Shown here: positions 1 through 8,861 of the stretch, piece by piece
Position numbering within the stretch: position 1 is the first letter of the stretch
Layout of the letters: the number at the start of each line of letters is the position of its first letter
Assembly (NCBI GenBank): GCA_030431755.1
Contig: JAUIIK010000012.1
Span: 1-58,634, forward strand
Length of the DNA stretch: 58,634 nt
Source of the DNA: Chloroflexia bacterium
GTDB taxonomy: Bacteria > Chloroflexota > Chloroflexia > Thermomicrobiales > CFX8
Direction: 5' to 3'
Made by a program: the position numbers and the translations under genes
The notes under the pieces: model-generated
Databases searched by the model: none
What the model was told of the DNA's origin: nothing
The model's input: only the letters and a program-made list of their open reading frames with translations

Positions 1-706
1 CGGACTCTAGCAGGGCTTCGCGAATGCTACGCAATCTCTGATCAATGTCGACTGAATCACCGGCTAGAGCCTGGAAGGCCTCGGAAATCCGATTTTTGTG
101 GCTACGACTGGCTATGCGCTCGTAGTAATCGGGATGCAAGAGGTGGAGCAGCACATGTCTAGCAGCACTACCGCTTGGGACGATCTTAAGCGTTTCTTCC
201 GCTGCCTGGTGGCACTCGACAGGATCACTGGGATCTATTCCTTTGGTCTTGACGAGCTTCGCGAACTCAAGATAATACGCTATCTGGTCAGGCATGGCAC
301 GGTGATAATATGGGCCAGTGTTGCCAATCCCGAGTGAGTACGATGCTGCAATTTCATCAAACTCGGGCGGCGGATCTCCGAGCTTCCAATTCATCACCAT
401 CCTCAAGTTGCCGATCTTTGTGCTCTGCTTTCGATCATTAGGAAACAGATAGTAAAAAGCTAGCGTATCTGCCGCTAGTCGATGGACATCTTCCGGTTCG
501 TTTGCTAGTTGAGCTCCCCACTTTTGAAAGAATGATCGTTCGCTGTAGTCCGCCCGGACCATGTAGGCGTCCCAAAGGCACTCAATGTTTTCGATCGTCC
601 AAGTGGATCGGTCGGGCCACATCAGTGACCGGTTAGACACTAGGCATCGTGCGCGAAAAAGATCCGCGACTGCATACGTCTTTTCCGCCGGTGGGAAACG
701 CGCCAT
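1..706 (-). CDS. Probable McrB-like restriction ATPase, N-terminal part (partial)
   Basis: An uninterrupted reading frame of 235 codons starts at the ATG at 706-704 and leaves the window at base 1, so the C-terminus is missing. An AGGAG Shine-Dalgarno lies about 7 bases before the ATG. The visible part begins MARFPPAEKTYAVADLF, has a W-T-I-E-N-I-E-C-L-W-D segment, a phenylalanine- and tryptophan-rich middle, and then HVLLHLLHPDYYERIASRSH. From memory, the pattern LLHLLxPxxYERIASxxHK is typical of the N-terminal substrate-recognition region of McrB/MrcB-type AAA+ restriction proteins. No Walker motif falls inside the window, so the ATPase part is inferred. The gene is divergent from the toxin-antitoxin pair at 849-1920. 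The frame is well supported; the family assignment is moderate. Confidence 0.6.
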   Translation of the reverse strand, partial: MARFPPAEKTYAVADLFRARCLVSNRSLMWPDRSTWTIENIECLWDAYMVRADYSERSFFQKWGAQLANEPEDVHRLAADTLAFYYLFPNDRKQSTKIGNLRMVMNWKLGDPPPEFDEIAASYSLGIGNTGPYYHRAMPDQIAYYLEFAKLVKTKGIDPSDPVECHQAAEETLKIVPSGSAARHVLLHLLHPDYYERIASRSHKNRISEAFQALAGDSVDIDQRLRSIREALLES

Positions 707-772
707 TTCTGAATCTCCTAATTCTTCTCAGATCGCGTCATTAGAGCAACATTCTTATGTACAAACAACAGA

Positions 773-803
773 TTGCGATTTTTGCGAATTGCGACGCTAT
801 GAT
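773..803 (+). promoter_or_regulatory. Possible promoter of the first toxin-antitoxin operon
   Basis: TTGCGA at 773-778 and TATGAT at 798-803 are separated by 19 bases, slightly longer than optimal. They lie in the AT-richer gap between the divergent genes, 46 bases before the chosen GTG at 849. This is weak evidence. Confidence 0.25.
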
Positions 804-848
804 TGGCACAGACCAAATGGCTCATGCATTTTCAAGAGAGGCAACCCG

Positions 849-1361
849 GTGGCACTCAGCAACGCTCCGGTCCATGCGATGAGCGATGAAGCCGAACAGA
901 TCGAGGAGCTGAGAAAACAGCTCGAGCGAATCGGGGCGTGCGCATGGGATGCTAGCGAAAACGAGCAATGTGAACCCATGCTGGTCGATCCCGAGTCGGG
1001 AATCCAGGTCCAGGTTCCGCGCCCTCTTCTCCAGATCCTCGTCCGGGCGACGGAAGTGCTGGCGGCGGGCGGCGCTGTCGCAGTAATGCCCTATCACGCA
1101 AAGATGACGACGCAGGAAGCGGCGGATTATCTAGGCGTATCCCGGCCTTACTTCATATCGTTGCTCGACGAGGGTGTGATCCCGTACGAGCGCCTGCGGT
1201 CGCATCGCCGGATCTTACTCAGCGATGTTCAGGCCTATCGGAAGCATCGCGACGCCGAGCGGCGGGAACTGCTAGCGGAGATGGCACGAGAGAGTTTTCG
1301 GCGCGGATTCTACGACTTGCCCGAAGAGGTCGATCTCAGCGATCTCGGCATTGAGGAGTAG
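849..1361 (+). CDS. Antitoxin with excisionase-type helix-turn-helix
   Basis: The protein is 170 residues long. GTG 849 was chosen because AGAGAGG sits 6-7 bases upstream; the in-frame ATG at 879 has no Shine-Dalgarno. The N-terminal third is acidic with a short helical stretch. A helix-turn-helix of the excisionase/MerR type spans about residues 87-128 (MTTQEAADYLGVSRPYF, then a basic SHRRILLSD wing). The tail is acidic and could occupy the toxin. The stop overlaps the downstream PIN gene by 11 bases, so the two are translationally coupled. Proteins with this layout next to PIN proteins are DNA-binding antitoxins that repress their own operon; that role is inferred from family and context. 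Confidence 0.75.
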   Translation: MALSNAPVHAMSDEAEQIEELRKQLERIGACAWDASENEQCEPMLVDPESGIQVQVPRPLLQILVRATEVLAAGGAVAVMPYHAKMTTQEAADYLGVSRPYFISLLDEGVIPYERLRSHRRILLSDVQAYRKHRDAERRELLAEMARESFRRGFYDLPEEVDLSDLGIEE

Positions 1362-1920
1362 TCTTAGCGTCGTTCTCGACGCCTGCGTACTCGCCCCCAT
1401 GCCATTGGCAGATACCCTGCTCAGACTGGCTGAGATCAACGCTTACAACCCTATTTGGAGTGAGCAGATCTTTGGTGAAACGCGCGCCGCACTGCTCAAC
1501 ATGAATTATCCGCGCCGTGCCGCGGAATGGCGGCTTGATGCGATGCGCCGCGCATTTCCTGAAGCGATGGTCGTAAGCACAGAAGCGCAACCTTCATATG
1601 GACTACCTGATCCGGATGATGACCATGTGCTCCACGTCGCTGTTGTCTCTCCTGCAGAGCTGATCCTCACCCACAATCTCAAGGATTTTCCGCCGGAAGT
1701 CTGCGACCGGCAAGGAGTACAAGCCATCAGTCCCGATGATTTCTTGAGCAACCAGTTCTACCGTTTTCCGGTGTTGGTATCAGACGCGATCACTCAGCAA
1801 GCGCGCGATCTTCGTCATCCAGCGATGTCCGCCGCACAGTTGCTGGTGGCTCTGCACCGCGATGCTCCAAATTTCTCCCGCCTCGTCGCTCAATCACTTG
1901 CCGAGCGTGGTGAACTGTAG
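1351..1920 (+). CDS. PIN-domain toxin (VapC-like RNase)
   Basis: The 189-residue protein is the probable toxin of a type II pair with the HTH antitoxin it overlaps. The PIN fold is recognisable from VVLDACVLAP (Asp10), Glu43 in the FGETR segment, the acidic DPDDDH cluster at 88-92, and THNLKDF at 107-113. Together these give the usual metal-binding acidic residues of a Mg2+-dependent ribonuclease. The C-terminal 60 residues extend beyond the minimal PIN fold, as in the longer PIN_3-type toxins. All expected active-site residues are present, so it looks functional. The RNA target cannot be told from sequence. Confidence 0.8.
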   Translation: MRSSLSVVLDACVLAPMPLADTLLRLAEINAYNPIWSEQIFGETRAALLNMNYPRRAAEWRLDAMRRAFPEAMVVSTEAQPSYGLPDPDDDHVLHVAVVSPAELILTHNLKDFPPEVCDRQGVQAISPDDFLSNQFYRFPVLVSDAITQQARDLRHPAMSAAQLLVALHRDAPNFSRLVAQSLAERGEL

Positions 1921-1981
1921 AAAGCAGGATTGATAGCAACTTCGGCTCACGTCGAGCTGTACATACAGATATAGTTAGTTC

Positions 1982-4507
1982 ATGACATCCATCGCTCAAC
2001 CAGAACAGAACATCGAACAGGCGCTGTCAGCCACCTTCGGGTTGCCCGGGTTTCGGGTGGGGCAGGAGGAGGCGGTCGGGGCGTTGCTTGGGGGGCGGGA
2101 TCTGCTGGCGGTGATGCCGACGGGGGCGGGGAAGAGTCTCTGCTTCCAGCTGCCGGCGGTGGTCCACGAGGGGCTGACGCTGGTCGTCTCGCCGCTGATT
2201 GCGCTGATGAAGGACCAGGTCGACAGCCTGCAACGCATCGGCGTCAAGGCGCAGTATCTGGCGAGCAGCCAGACGGCCGCCGAACGGCGCGATGTGTTGC
2301 GGCTGGTGCGGGCCGGGATGGTCGATCTGCTCTATGTCTCGCCTGAACGGCTGCGGGAGTCGAGCTTTATCGGGATGCTGTCGCAGCTCGATGTCTGGCT
2401 GGTGGCGGTCGATGAGGCGCACTGCATCTCGGCCTGGGGCACCGATTTCCGCCCCGACTACCTGCGGATTCCCGACGCCATCGAGCGGCTGCCGCAGCGC
2501 CCGGTCATCGCCGCGTTCACCGCCACAGCGACGCCTGGTGTGCGCGATGATCTGATCGAGCAGCTGCGGATGGATGAACCCGAGCGGGTGCTGGCCGGCT
2601 TCGACCGGCCCAACCTGCGCTTTCTGGCGAAGTACTGCCGGACGCCATCGACGCGGCTGCGCGATCTTTCGGCCGAGGTGGCCAACCGCGAGGGCAGCGG
2701 GATCATCTACGCCGGGACACGCAAGGCGACCGAGGAGCAGGCGGCCTGGCTGGTAGCCGATGGCCGCTCAGCCGTCGCCTATCACGCTGGTCTGCCGGCG
2801 AACGAGCGCACTGCTGCGCAGGACGCTTTTCTCAGTGGCGCGGTCGATATCATCGTCGCCACGAATGCCTTCGGGATGGGCATCGACAAGCCGGATGTGC
2901 GTTTCGTCATCCATACGACACTGCCGCCGTCGCCCGACGCCTACTACCAGGAGGCGGGCCGGGCCGGGCGCGATGGTCTACCCGCTGACGCGCTGCTGCT
3001 CTACACACCCTCGGACCGCGGCTTGCAGGAGTGGTTGATCGATCAGGATCTGCCGAGCGCCAACGCCTTGCGTGGACTCTTCGGGGCCGTGATGCAAGGT
3101 GGCGGGCAGATGAACCTGGAAGAGGTCGCCCGGAACTTCGGCGGCGAGACCTCGCTGCGCGTCGGACTCCAGGCGCTGGCCCAGGCCGGGCTGATCGAGG
3201 TCGGCGAACGGGCCGGGACCGAGCAAGCGGTCACGACGACGGTCGAGCGATTCGAGCGCGCGCACATCACGGCGCTGGAGCGGGCGCTGGCCGGGCAGCG
3301 CTCGCGCCGGGTGGCCCAGCTCGAAGAGATGATTGCCTACGCCGAAGGCTCCGAGTGTCGCCGGGCCGCGTTGTTGCACTATTTCGGCGATCCGGCGGCC
3401 AAGCCGGGCGGCTTCCCCGAGTGCTGCGATATCTGCGCGCGACCCGACGCCCGCGCGGCCGGCGACATTGCGCGCTTGCAGCGGGCGAAGAAGCTGCTCA
3501 AAACCGGCAACCTCTCGAAAGGCCGCCAGCAGATCCTTGATGCGCTGATTGAGTACGGCACGGTCCCGGACGCGGCCCGCAACCTCGGGATGGAGTACAA
3601 GAAGGTCGGCGAACAGGCCCGCAAGCTCGTCGCCGAAGGCCACCTCGATATCGATGACGTTATCCCCGCCGAGGTGCTGGAAGCGCTCGAAGAGGCGTGT
3701 GAGGCGATGGACCGGGCCAACTTCGACTATCGCAGTCCGCGGCCCGGCTACCTCCAGTCGGCGATGCGCTTTTGCCCTGATGGCATGAACTGGGATCACC
3801 TGGCGATGTTTCTCGCCTACCGCCGTCGACAGGCTGCAATCGACGAGCTCGGTGATGTCGATATGGCCGAGGTCGAGCGTTTTGCCCGGAGTCAGCGCCG
3901 GCGCAGCCGCAGCTCGTCGAGCGGCCCGGCATCGTCGTCGGACACGGTCACTGAATCGCTCGAGCTGTTCCGCTCCGGCAAGAGCGTCGAGGAGATCGCG
4001 GAAGCGCGCGAGCTGAAGCCGATCACTGTCGAGGGCCACCTCGTCTCCGCCATCGGCGCTGGGAAGCTCGATCTGGAGTCGCTGGTCGACCCCGACACTA
4101 TCGCCATCGTCCGCGACGCCATCGCCCGGACGCCGCCCTCCGACACCCCGCTCCGCGACATTCGGGCCACGGCCACTCAGATCGCCGGCCGCGACATCTC
4201 CTACATCGCGATCAACGCCGTCCGCTCTGTCGAAGGGGAGAGGGGACAGCGGGATCCCCGCGAAGCGGGTAGCGGGGATAGCAGAGATTCGGGTGCAGAG
4301 TCTCAGGGGGCTGGCCAGCCTGCTAGTGCCTCGGCGCCGCAGCCGAACGGCTTCGATCCGGAAGAACTTCCGGACCTGCTCGACCGCAAGGCCAAGGCCG
4401 ACCGCCTCAAGGCCCGTCACGCCGAGCAGGGGCAGCCCTGGCCCGACCACTGGGAGGACGAGTACCAGCGGATCGTCGGGCGGATCGCGGAGCTGCGCGG
4501 GGAGTAG
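1982..4507 (+). CDS. recQ: ATP-dependent DNA helicase, RecQ family, with C-terminal HTH
   Basis: The protein is 841 residues and unwinds DNA 3'-5' during recombination and repair. The superfamily 2 motifs are intact: Walker A MPTGAGKS at 45-52, DEAH at 144-147, and the QEAGRAGRDG motif VI near residue 330. A RecQ zinc-binding region follows (YAEGSECRR, later ECCDICARP), then a winged-helix RQC region. The tail near 660-715 (SVEEIAEARELKPITVEGH) matches the HTH_40 type domain found at the end of some RecQ proteins rather than a classical HRDC. A glycine-, arginine- and serine-rich linker at about 752-790 separates this from a charged C-terminal helix. The gene stands alone between two toxin-antitoxin loci. 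Confidence 0.92.
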   Translation: MTSIAQPEQNIEQALSATFGLPGFRVGQEEAVGALLGGRDLLAVMPTGAGKSLCFQLPAVVHEGLTLVVSPLIALMKDQVDSLQRIGVKAQYLASSQTAAERRDVLRLVRAGMVDLLYVSPERLRESSFIGMLSQLDVWLVAVDEAHCISAWGTDFRPDYLRIPDAIERLPQRPVIAAFTATATPGVRDDLIEQLRMDEPERVLAGFDRPNLRFLAKYCRTPSTRLRDLSAEVANREGSGIIYAGTRKATEEQAAWLVADGRSAVAYHAGLPANERTAAQDAFLSGAVDIIVATNAFGMGIDKPDVRFVIHTTLPPSPDAYYQEAGRAGRDGLPADALLLYTPSDRGLQEWLIDQDLPSANALRGLFGAVMQGGGQMNLEEVARNFGGETSLRVGLQALAQAGLIEVGERAGTEQAVTTTVERFERAHITALERALAGQRSRRVAQLEEMIAYAEGSECRRAALLHYFGDPAAKPGGFPECCDICARPDARAAGDIARLQRAKKLLKTGNLSKGRQQILDALIEYGTVPDAARNLGMEYKKVGEQARKLVAEGHLDIDDVIPAEVLEALEEACEAMDRANFDYRSPRPGYLQSAMRFCPDGMNWDHLAMFLAYRRRQAAIDELGDVDMAEVERFARSQRRRSRSSSSGPASSSDTVTESLELFRSGKSVEEIAEARELKPITVEGHLVSAIGAGKLDLESLVDPDTIAIVRDAIARTPPSDTPLRDIRATATQIAGRDISYIAINAVRSVEGERGQRDPREAGSGDSRDSGAESQGAGQPASASAPQPNGFDPEELPDLLDRKAKADRLKARHAEQGQPWPDHWEDEYQRIVGRIAELRGE

Positions 4508-4594
4508 GTTGTAGTACGTAGTTCGTAGGCAATCCGGAAGCTCTCCCCACTCCGGTCGTACAATTCCTCTTCAACTGAAGGTTGGATAGCAAAG

Positions 4595-4870
4595 ATGCTG
4601 ACATATGAGGGTGACTCCAAACTTGCCGAGCTCTTAGACGCGGCTGCGGAAGCCGGCGAGCCGTTGCGCGTTGTCGTCAGCGGCACAGCCTACGAGATCG
4701 TCGTCAACATGCGCGAAAAGAGGCCAGATCTCTGGGCGGATTACGATCCTGAAGCGGCGCTGGAGGCACTTGAGCACAGTACAGGTGTCTTTGGGGGAAT
4801 TGATGCCGATGCGCTGATCGCAGAATTGAAAGCGGAGCGCGAACAGGGTGACCTCGGTTCGGCGGACTAG
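4595..4870 (+). CDS. Probable antitoxin (VapB/Phd-like)
   Basis: This 91-residue acidic protein ends 6 bases before a PIN toxin gene, the normal toxin-antitoxin order. The N-terminal half (KLAELLDAAAEAGEPLRVVV, then SGTAYEIVVN) resembles the beta-strand DNA-binding part of Phd/YefM-type antitoxins. The C-terminal half is helical and acidic, with a YDPEAALEALE segment. A GAAGGTTGGA stretch upstream is a weak Shine-Dalgarno. The antitoxin role rests mainly on size, charge and the neighbour. Confidence 0.65.
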   Translation: MLTYEGDSKLAELLDAAAEAGEPLRVVVSGTAYEIVVNMREKRPDLWADYDPEAALEALEHSTGVFGGIDADALIAELKAEREQGDLGSAD

Positions 4871-4876
4871 TCACCG

Positions 4877-5290
4877 ATGTCACATCTGATCGACACCGAT
4901 GTCCTTATCTACCATCTCAACGATGTTGCCGCCGCGACGCAGTTGCTCAGGCAGATCTTCAGGAGCAGCCAACCGGCGATTAGTACGATCACCTACATGG
5001 AAGTGCTCGAAGGGCTTCCACTCAGTCCAGATCCAGCCAGCGCGGGAGCGCGTTTCAGGGCTCTCTCCATACATGTTCCGCTTATTGACGTCGATCGAAC
5101 CATAGCCGAGCAATGCGCACGCATCCGGCAACAGCTGCGCGGACAGGGCCGCAGCCTCCGTCCCCGGGCACTCGATCTACTGATTGCAGCGACCGCCATA
5201 GAACATGGCCTGACGCTGGTGACTAACAATCCTCGTGACTACCGAGACATACCGGGTATCCGCGTTCAGCCTGCTTCGATCATTCTCTGA
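4877..5290 (+). CDS. vapC: VapC-family PIN ribonuclease toxin
   Basis: The protein is 137 residues, the usual VapC length. The PIN acidic residues are visible: Asp6 and Asp8 in LIDTDVLIY, Glu42 in YMEVLEG, Asp100 in RALDLLIA, and the TNNPRDY segment at 116-122. It would cleave RNA with Mg2+ or Mn2+ when released from its antitoxin. The upstream antitoxin gene is 6 bases away, so the two form one operon. This toxin is much shorter than the one at 1351-1920 and belongs to a different PIN subgroup. Confidence 0.85.
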   Translation: MSHLIDTDVLIYHLNDVAAATQLLRQIFRSSQPAISTITYMEVLEGLPLSPDPASAGARFRALSIHVPLIDVDRTIAEQCARIRQQLRGQGRSLRPRALDLLIAATAIEHGLTLVTNNPRDYRDIPGIRVQPASIIL

Positions 5291-5377
5291 AGCGGCCCCC
5301 ACACGTCACAAATCGCTCCCCCCGACGTAAACAGTAGTAACGGGGAAGTGCTGTCGTAGGGGGAATTGCCTGGCCGG

Positions 5378-8300
5378 ATGAGTTTCGCGAGCTGGGGCAT
5401 GGTGCTGAAACGGATGCGGTCGGACGCGTTGATCGTGGCCGCGGCCGTCGTGACGATCGTGCTGGCGGTCGTCTTGCTGGCGATGGGGCCGATCTACGCC
5501 GATGCCGTGACCGTTGCCGGCGCCCAGCGCACACTCAACGACGCGCCCGTAACCGACGCCAACATCGTGATCGAGCACCGGGTCGAGGGGGTGGATTACG
5601 CCGCCTCGGATGGCCTGGTGACCGTTGAGGCGAACCGCCTGATCGGACCCATCGGCGGGGAGATCGTCCGCGTCGGGCAATCGGAGCCGTACCGTCTGCC
5701 CGACGATGTCCTGGAGCAGATCGGGCAAGCCACCGCGCCAGACGACGACCGCACACGACAGACGGTATTCGAGTTCCGCGAGGGCATCGAAGCGCGGACG
5801 ACGCTCGTCGATGGCCGCTGGCCGGAGCCGGGCGGCGACGTTGTCGAGATCGTCGTGCCGGCGCCGGCGGCGGAGCTGATGGCGCTCGACGTTGGCGCGG
5901 AGATGGCGCTGACCAACCGGCTGGACGCTAACCTGACGCTGCAGGTCGTGGTCGTCGGGATCTATCGCGCGAACCAGCCCGAGGAATCCTACTGGTATGG
6001 CGAGACCTTCCCGGTCGAGGGCGTCGACGCCGGTCAATCGGTCGTCGTCCTCGGGCCGCTGGTCACCGACCGGGAGAGCTTTACAACGCAGGTGATGGCG
6101 CGGCTTTCGACGGTCGCATGGCGGTTGTTCCCGGCCTACGACGAGCTGCAGCTGGCCGACATACCGCCAACACGCGGCGCGCTCGGCGCGTTGCCGGAGC
6201 GGCTGGAGAACCGCGCCGAGGTCGGAACGCCCTACCAGATCACGAGCGGACTCGCGCCCTTGCTGGCTGAGATTGACCGGGGATTGCTGGCGGCCCGGTC
6301 GGGCGTCTTCATCCTGACCTTGCAGCTGGCGATTCTGGCGGGCTACGCGCTGGTGTTGACGGCGAATCTGCTGACCGAGGTGCGGTCGGTCGAGATGGCG
6401 CTGCTGCGCTCGCGCGGCGCTGGTGTGCGCCAGATCGCCGGGTTCTCATTCCTCGAGGGGTTGATCCTGATCGGCCCAGCCGTCGCTGCCGGTCCCTGGC
6501 TGGCGGCGCTGACGTTGCGGCTGCTCAACGTCGCCGGGCCGCTGGCGTCGATCGAGCTCGCGCTGGAGCCACAGGTCAACCGCACCAGCTACATCTTCGC
6601 CGGGCTGGCGGGGTTGGGCTGCCTGCTTGTGCTGGTGATCCCGTCGCTACTGGCGGCACGCTCGATTCTCGGCGCGCGGGCGGCGCGTGGCCGCGAGACG
6701 GAGAGCCCGCTGCTGCAACGGGCCGGGATCGACGTCGCGCTCGTCGCCATCGCCGGCCTGGGCTTCTTCCAGCTCCGGCGCTTCGGCTCGCCGTTGACCG
6801 AGACGGTGCGCGGGCGTCTGGAGCTTGACCCGCTGCTCGTGGCCGCGCCCGCGCTTGGGCTCGTGGCCGGGGCGGTGCTGGCGCTACGCTTGATCCCGCT
6901 GCTGGGCCGGGTGGCGGAGCGCGTTTCGGCGCGCGGCAACCGGTTGGTTGCGGCGCTCGGATCCTGGCAGGTCAGCCGGCGGCCGGGGCGCTACTCGCGC
7001 TCGGCGTTGTTGCTGATGCTGGCGCTCGGGATCGGGCTCTTCGCCGTCTCATTCAGCCGCACCTGGAACGACTCGCAGGCTGACCAGGCCGACTACCAGA
7101 TCGGCGCGGACGTCGTCGTCCAGCCGGACCGGACCGACCGCTCGGTGCCGCAGGAGTACCTCGGCGCGGCCTACGAAGCGCTCGACGGCGTCGACGCCGC
7201 GATGCCTGTCTCGACCGGCTTCGTCAACATCCCGACCTCCACCGGCAGCGCCGCCACCGTCTACCTCGATAGCGCCCGCGCGGCTGAGATCGTCGCCGTG
7301 CGCGAGGATTTCGCCAGCGCCGGGCTGGCCGAGCTGATGCAACCGCTGATCGACGGACGCCCGGAGATCGCTGGCTTTCCGATACCAGGCGAACCGCAAC
7401 GCATCGCGGTGGATGTACGCTCGACGATCTCGCGCATATGCACGCCGCCGGAGCTGGCGCGTGACGAGGTGGGCGCGCCCGGCATCCATACCTATGTAAC
7501 CTATACCTGCGAGGAACATGAAGATCTGCCGCCCTGGGTATTGCAGCGCTTCGACGTGCCCATCACCCCAGCCCTTGTTATCCAAGATAGCCGGGGCCGT
7601 TTCTACCGTATTCAAGGCGCTGACCTCGTCTCCCAGGAGGCGACCGAGCGGGTGGCCTTTGACCTCGCCGAAGTATTGCGGGATGGCTCGCGGGTATTGC
7701 CTCAATTCCCGGTGCAGGTCGTTGAATTCGAGCTCCGGACGGCGCGCGGGCCAGATCCGCTCGAACGTGTCGCCGAGGTCGTGCTGCTTGGCCTGTTGAC
7801 CAGCGACCAGCCGGATGGCGATGATTGGACGCCGGTTGACGTTGACACCACCGGGGCCGATTGGGAAATCGCGCCGTCGCCCCTGACAGGGAATTTCGCA
7901 TCGGCAACAGCTCCGTCGCTGAGTCTTGGCTCCGTTGAACCTGGCACGATCGTCAATGTGAGTCTCGGGACTGGCGGGGTTGGCGCGACGCTTGGCTTCT
8001 TCGGCATCCAAACGGTCAGCCCAATTCCAATTGAGGCCAGCATTCGGCTCCGGCAGCTGGTTTCGACCGCTGGTATCCCGGTCGTCGCTAGCGAGCGCTT
8101 GCTCGTCGACATCGCCTTCAGCGGCGACCCGCGCTTCCGGTTGTTGTTGGGCAGCGCGGAGCGGCCGGTCGCGATCACCGGCGTGCTGCGCTCGTTCCCG
8201 ACGGTCGAGCCGGACGATATCGTGCTCGTTGTCGACAGCGTGACGCTCGATCTCAAACAGTACATCGAGACCGGCAGGATCGACAGCAGCTTCGACATGT

Positions 8301-8857
8301 GGTGGCTTGGAGTCGCCGATGGATCCTCGGCGTCCGTCACCAGCACGCTTGACGAGCCGCCCTTCATTTCAAACCGCATCGAGAGCCGCGCCGAACGGGC
8401 GCGGACGCTGCGGACGGACCCGGTCACGCTCGGGACGCTCGGGGCGCTCTCGCTCGGTTTCGTGGCCGCGATCGTCTTCGCTATCGTCGGCTTCGTCTCC
8501 AGCGCCGTCGTCGGGGCGCGGGAACGTATGACCGAGTTCGCGTTGTTGCGGGCGATCGGTCTCTCGTCGCGCCAGCTGGCCGGCTGGCTGCTGGTCGAGA
8601 ACGGTTTCCTGGTCATTCTGAGCTTGCTCGGCGGGACGCTGTTGGGCTTCCTGCTCTCCTGGCTGATCCTGCCGCTGATCACGGTCAACCGCGAGGCTGA
8701 GCAGGTCTACCCCAGCCTCATCGTCGTCATCCCCTGGCGGACGATCTTCATCCTCGAAGGGGTCATTCTGCTCCTGTTGCTCGTCGTTAGCGCGGTGATG
8801 GCCCTCGTCCTCCGCCGGGTCGGTCTCGGCACGGCGCTACGGATCGGCGAGGAGTAG
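5378..8857 (+). CDS. FtsX-like ABC transporter permease, giant
   Basis: The protein has about 1159 residues. ATG 5378 was preferred over TTG 5366 because the GGGGGA ribosome site ends at 5364, too close to the TTG. It has the MacB/FtsX permease layout twice: an N-terminal membrane helix (IVAAAVVTIVLAVVLLAMGP), a large extracytoplasmic domain, a cluster of helices around residues 300-440 with the conserved cytoplasmic LLRSRGA turn, a second large extracytoplasmic domain, and a C-terminal set with FALLRAIGLSSRQL. Such proteins move lipids or lipoproteins, or act as mechanotransmission permeases with an ATPase partner. No ATPase gene is adjacent. The stop is 4 bases from the next permease, with which it probably forms a heterodimer. 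Confidence 0.85.
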   Translation: MSFASWGMVLKRMRSDALIVAAAVVTIVLAVVLLAMGPIYADAVTVAGAQRTLNDAPVTDANIVIEHRVEGVDYAASDGLVTVEANRLIGPIGGEIVRVGQSEPYRLPDDVLEQIGQATAPDDDRTRQTVFEFREGIEARTTLVDGRWPEPGGDVVEIVVPAPAAELMALDVGAEMALTNRLDANLTLQVVVVGIYRANQPEESYWYGETFPVEGVDAGQSVVVLGPLVTDRESFTTQVMARLSTVAWRLFPAYDELQLADIPPTRGALGALPERLENRAEVGTPYQITSGLAPLLAEIDRGLLAARSGVFILTLQLAILAGYALVLTANLLTEVRSVEMALLRSRGAGVRQIAGFSFLEGLILIGPAVAAGPWLAALTLRLLNVAGPLASIELALEPQVNRTSYIFAGLAGLGCLLVLVIPSLLAARSILGARAARGRETESPLLQRAGIDVALVAIAGLGFFQLRRFGSPLTETVRGRLELDPLLVAAPALGLVAGAVLALRLIPLLGRVAERVSARGNRLVAALGSWQVSRRPGRYSRSALLLMLALGIGLFAVSFSRTWNDSQADQADYQIGADVVVQPDRTDRSVPQEYLGAAYEALDGVDAAMPVSTGFVNIPTSTGSAATVYLDSARAAEIVAVREDFASAGLAELMQPLIDGRPEIAGFPIPGEPQRIAVDVRSTISRICTPPELARDEVGAPGIHTYVTYTCEEHEDLPPWVLQRFDVPITPALVIQDSRGRFYRIQGADLVSQEATERVAFDLAEVLRDGSRVLPQFPVQVVEFELRTARGPDPLERVAEVVLLGLLTSDQPDGDDWTPVDVDTTGADWEIAPSPLTGNFASATAPSLSLGSVEPGTIVNVSLGTGGVGATLGFFGIQTVSPIPIEASIRLRQLVSTAGIPVVASERLLVDIAFSGDPRFRLLLGSAERPVAITGVLRSFPTVEPDDIVLVVDSVTLDLKQYIETGRIDSSFDMWWLGVADGSSASVTSTLDEPPFISNRIESRAERARTLRTDPVTLGTLGALSLGFVAAIVFAIVGFVSSAVVGARERMTEFALLRAIGLSSRQLAGWLLVENGFLVILSLLGGTLLGFLLSWLILPLITVNREAEQVYPSLIVVIPWRTIFILEGVILLLLLVVSAVMALVLRRVGLGTALRIGEE

Positions 8858-8861
8858 GGCG

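Noticed and set aside
98-337. Plus-strand 79-codon frame at the left edge
   Set aside because: It is antisense to the probable restriction gene whose frame is open through the whole segment and has a good ribosome site.
2978-4450. Open frame of 490 codons on the minus strand opposite recQ
   Set aside because: It is antisense to clear RecQ motifs and arises from the GC-rich third positions; its protein shows no family features.
7049-8688. Long minus-strand frames opposite the first FtsX-type permease
   Set aside because: They are shadows of a strongly supported plus-strand gene, and their proteins are Arg- and Ser-rich without motifs.
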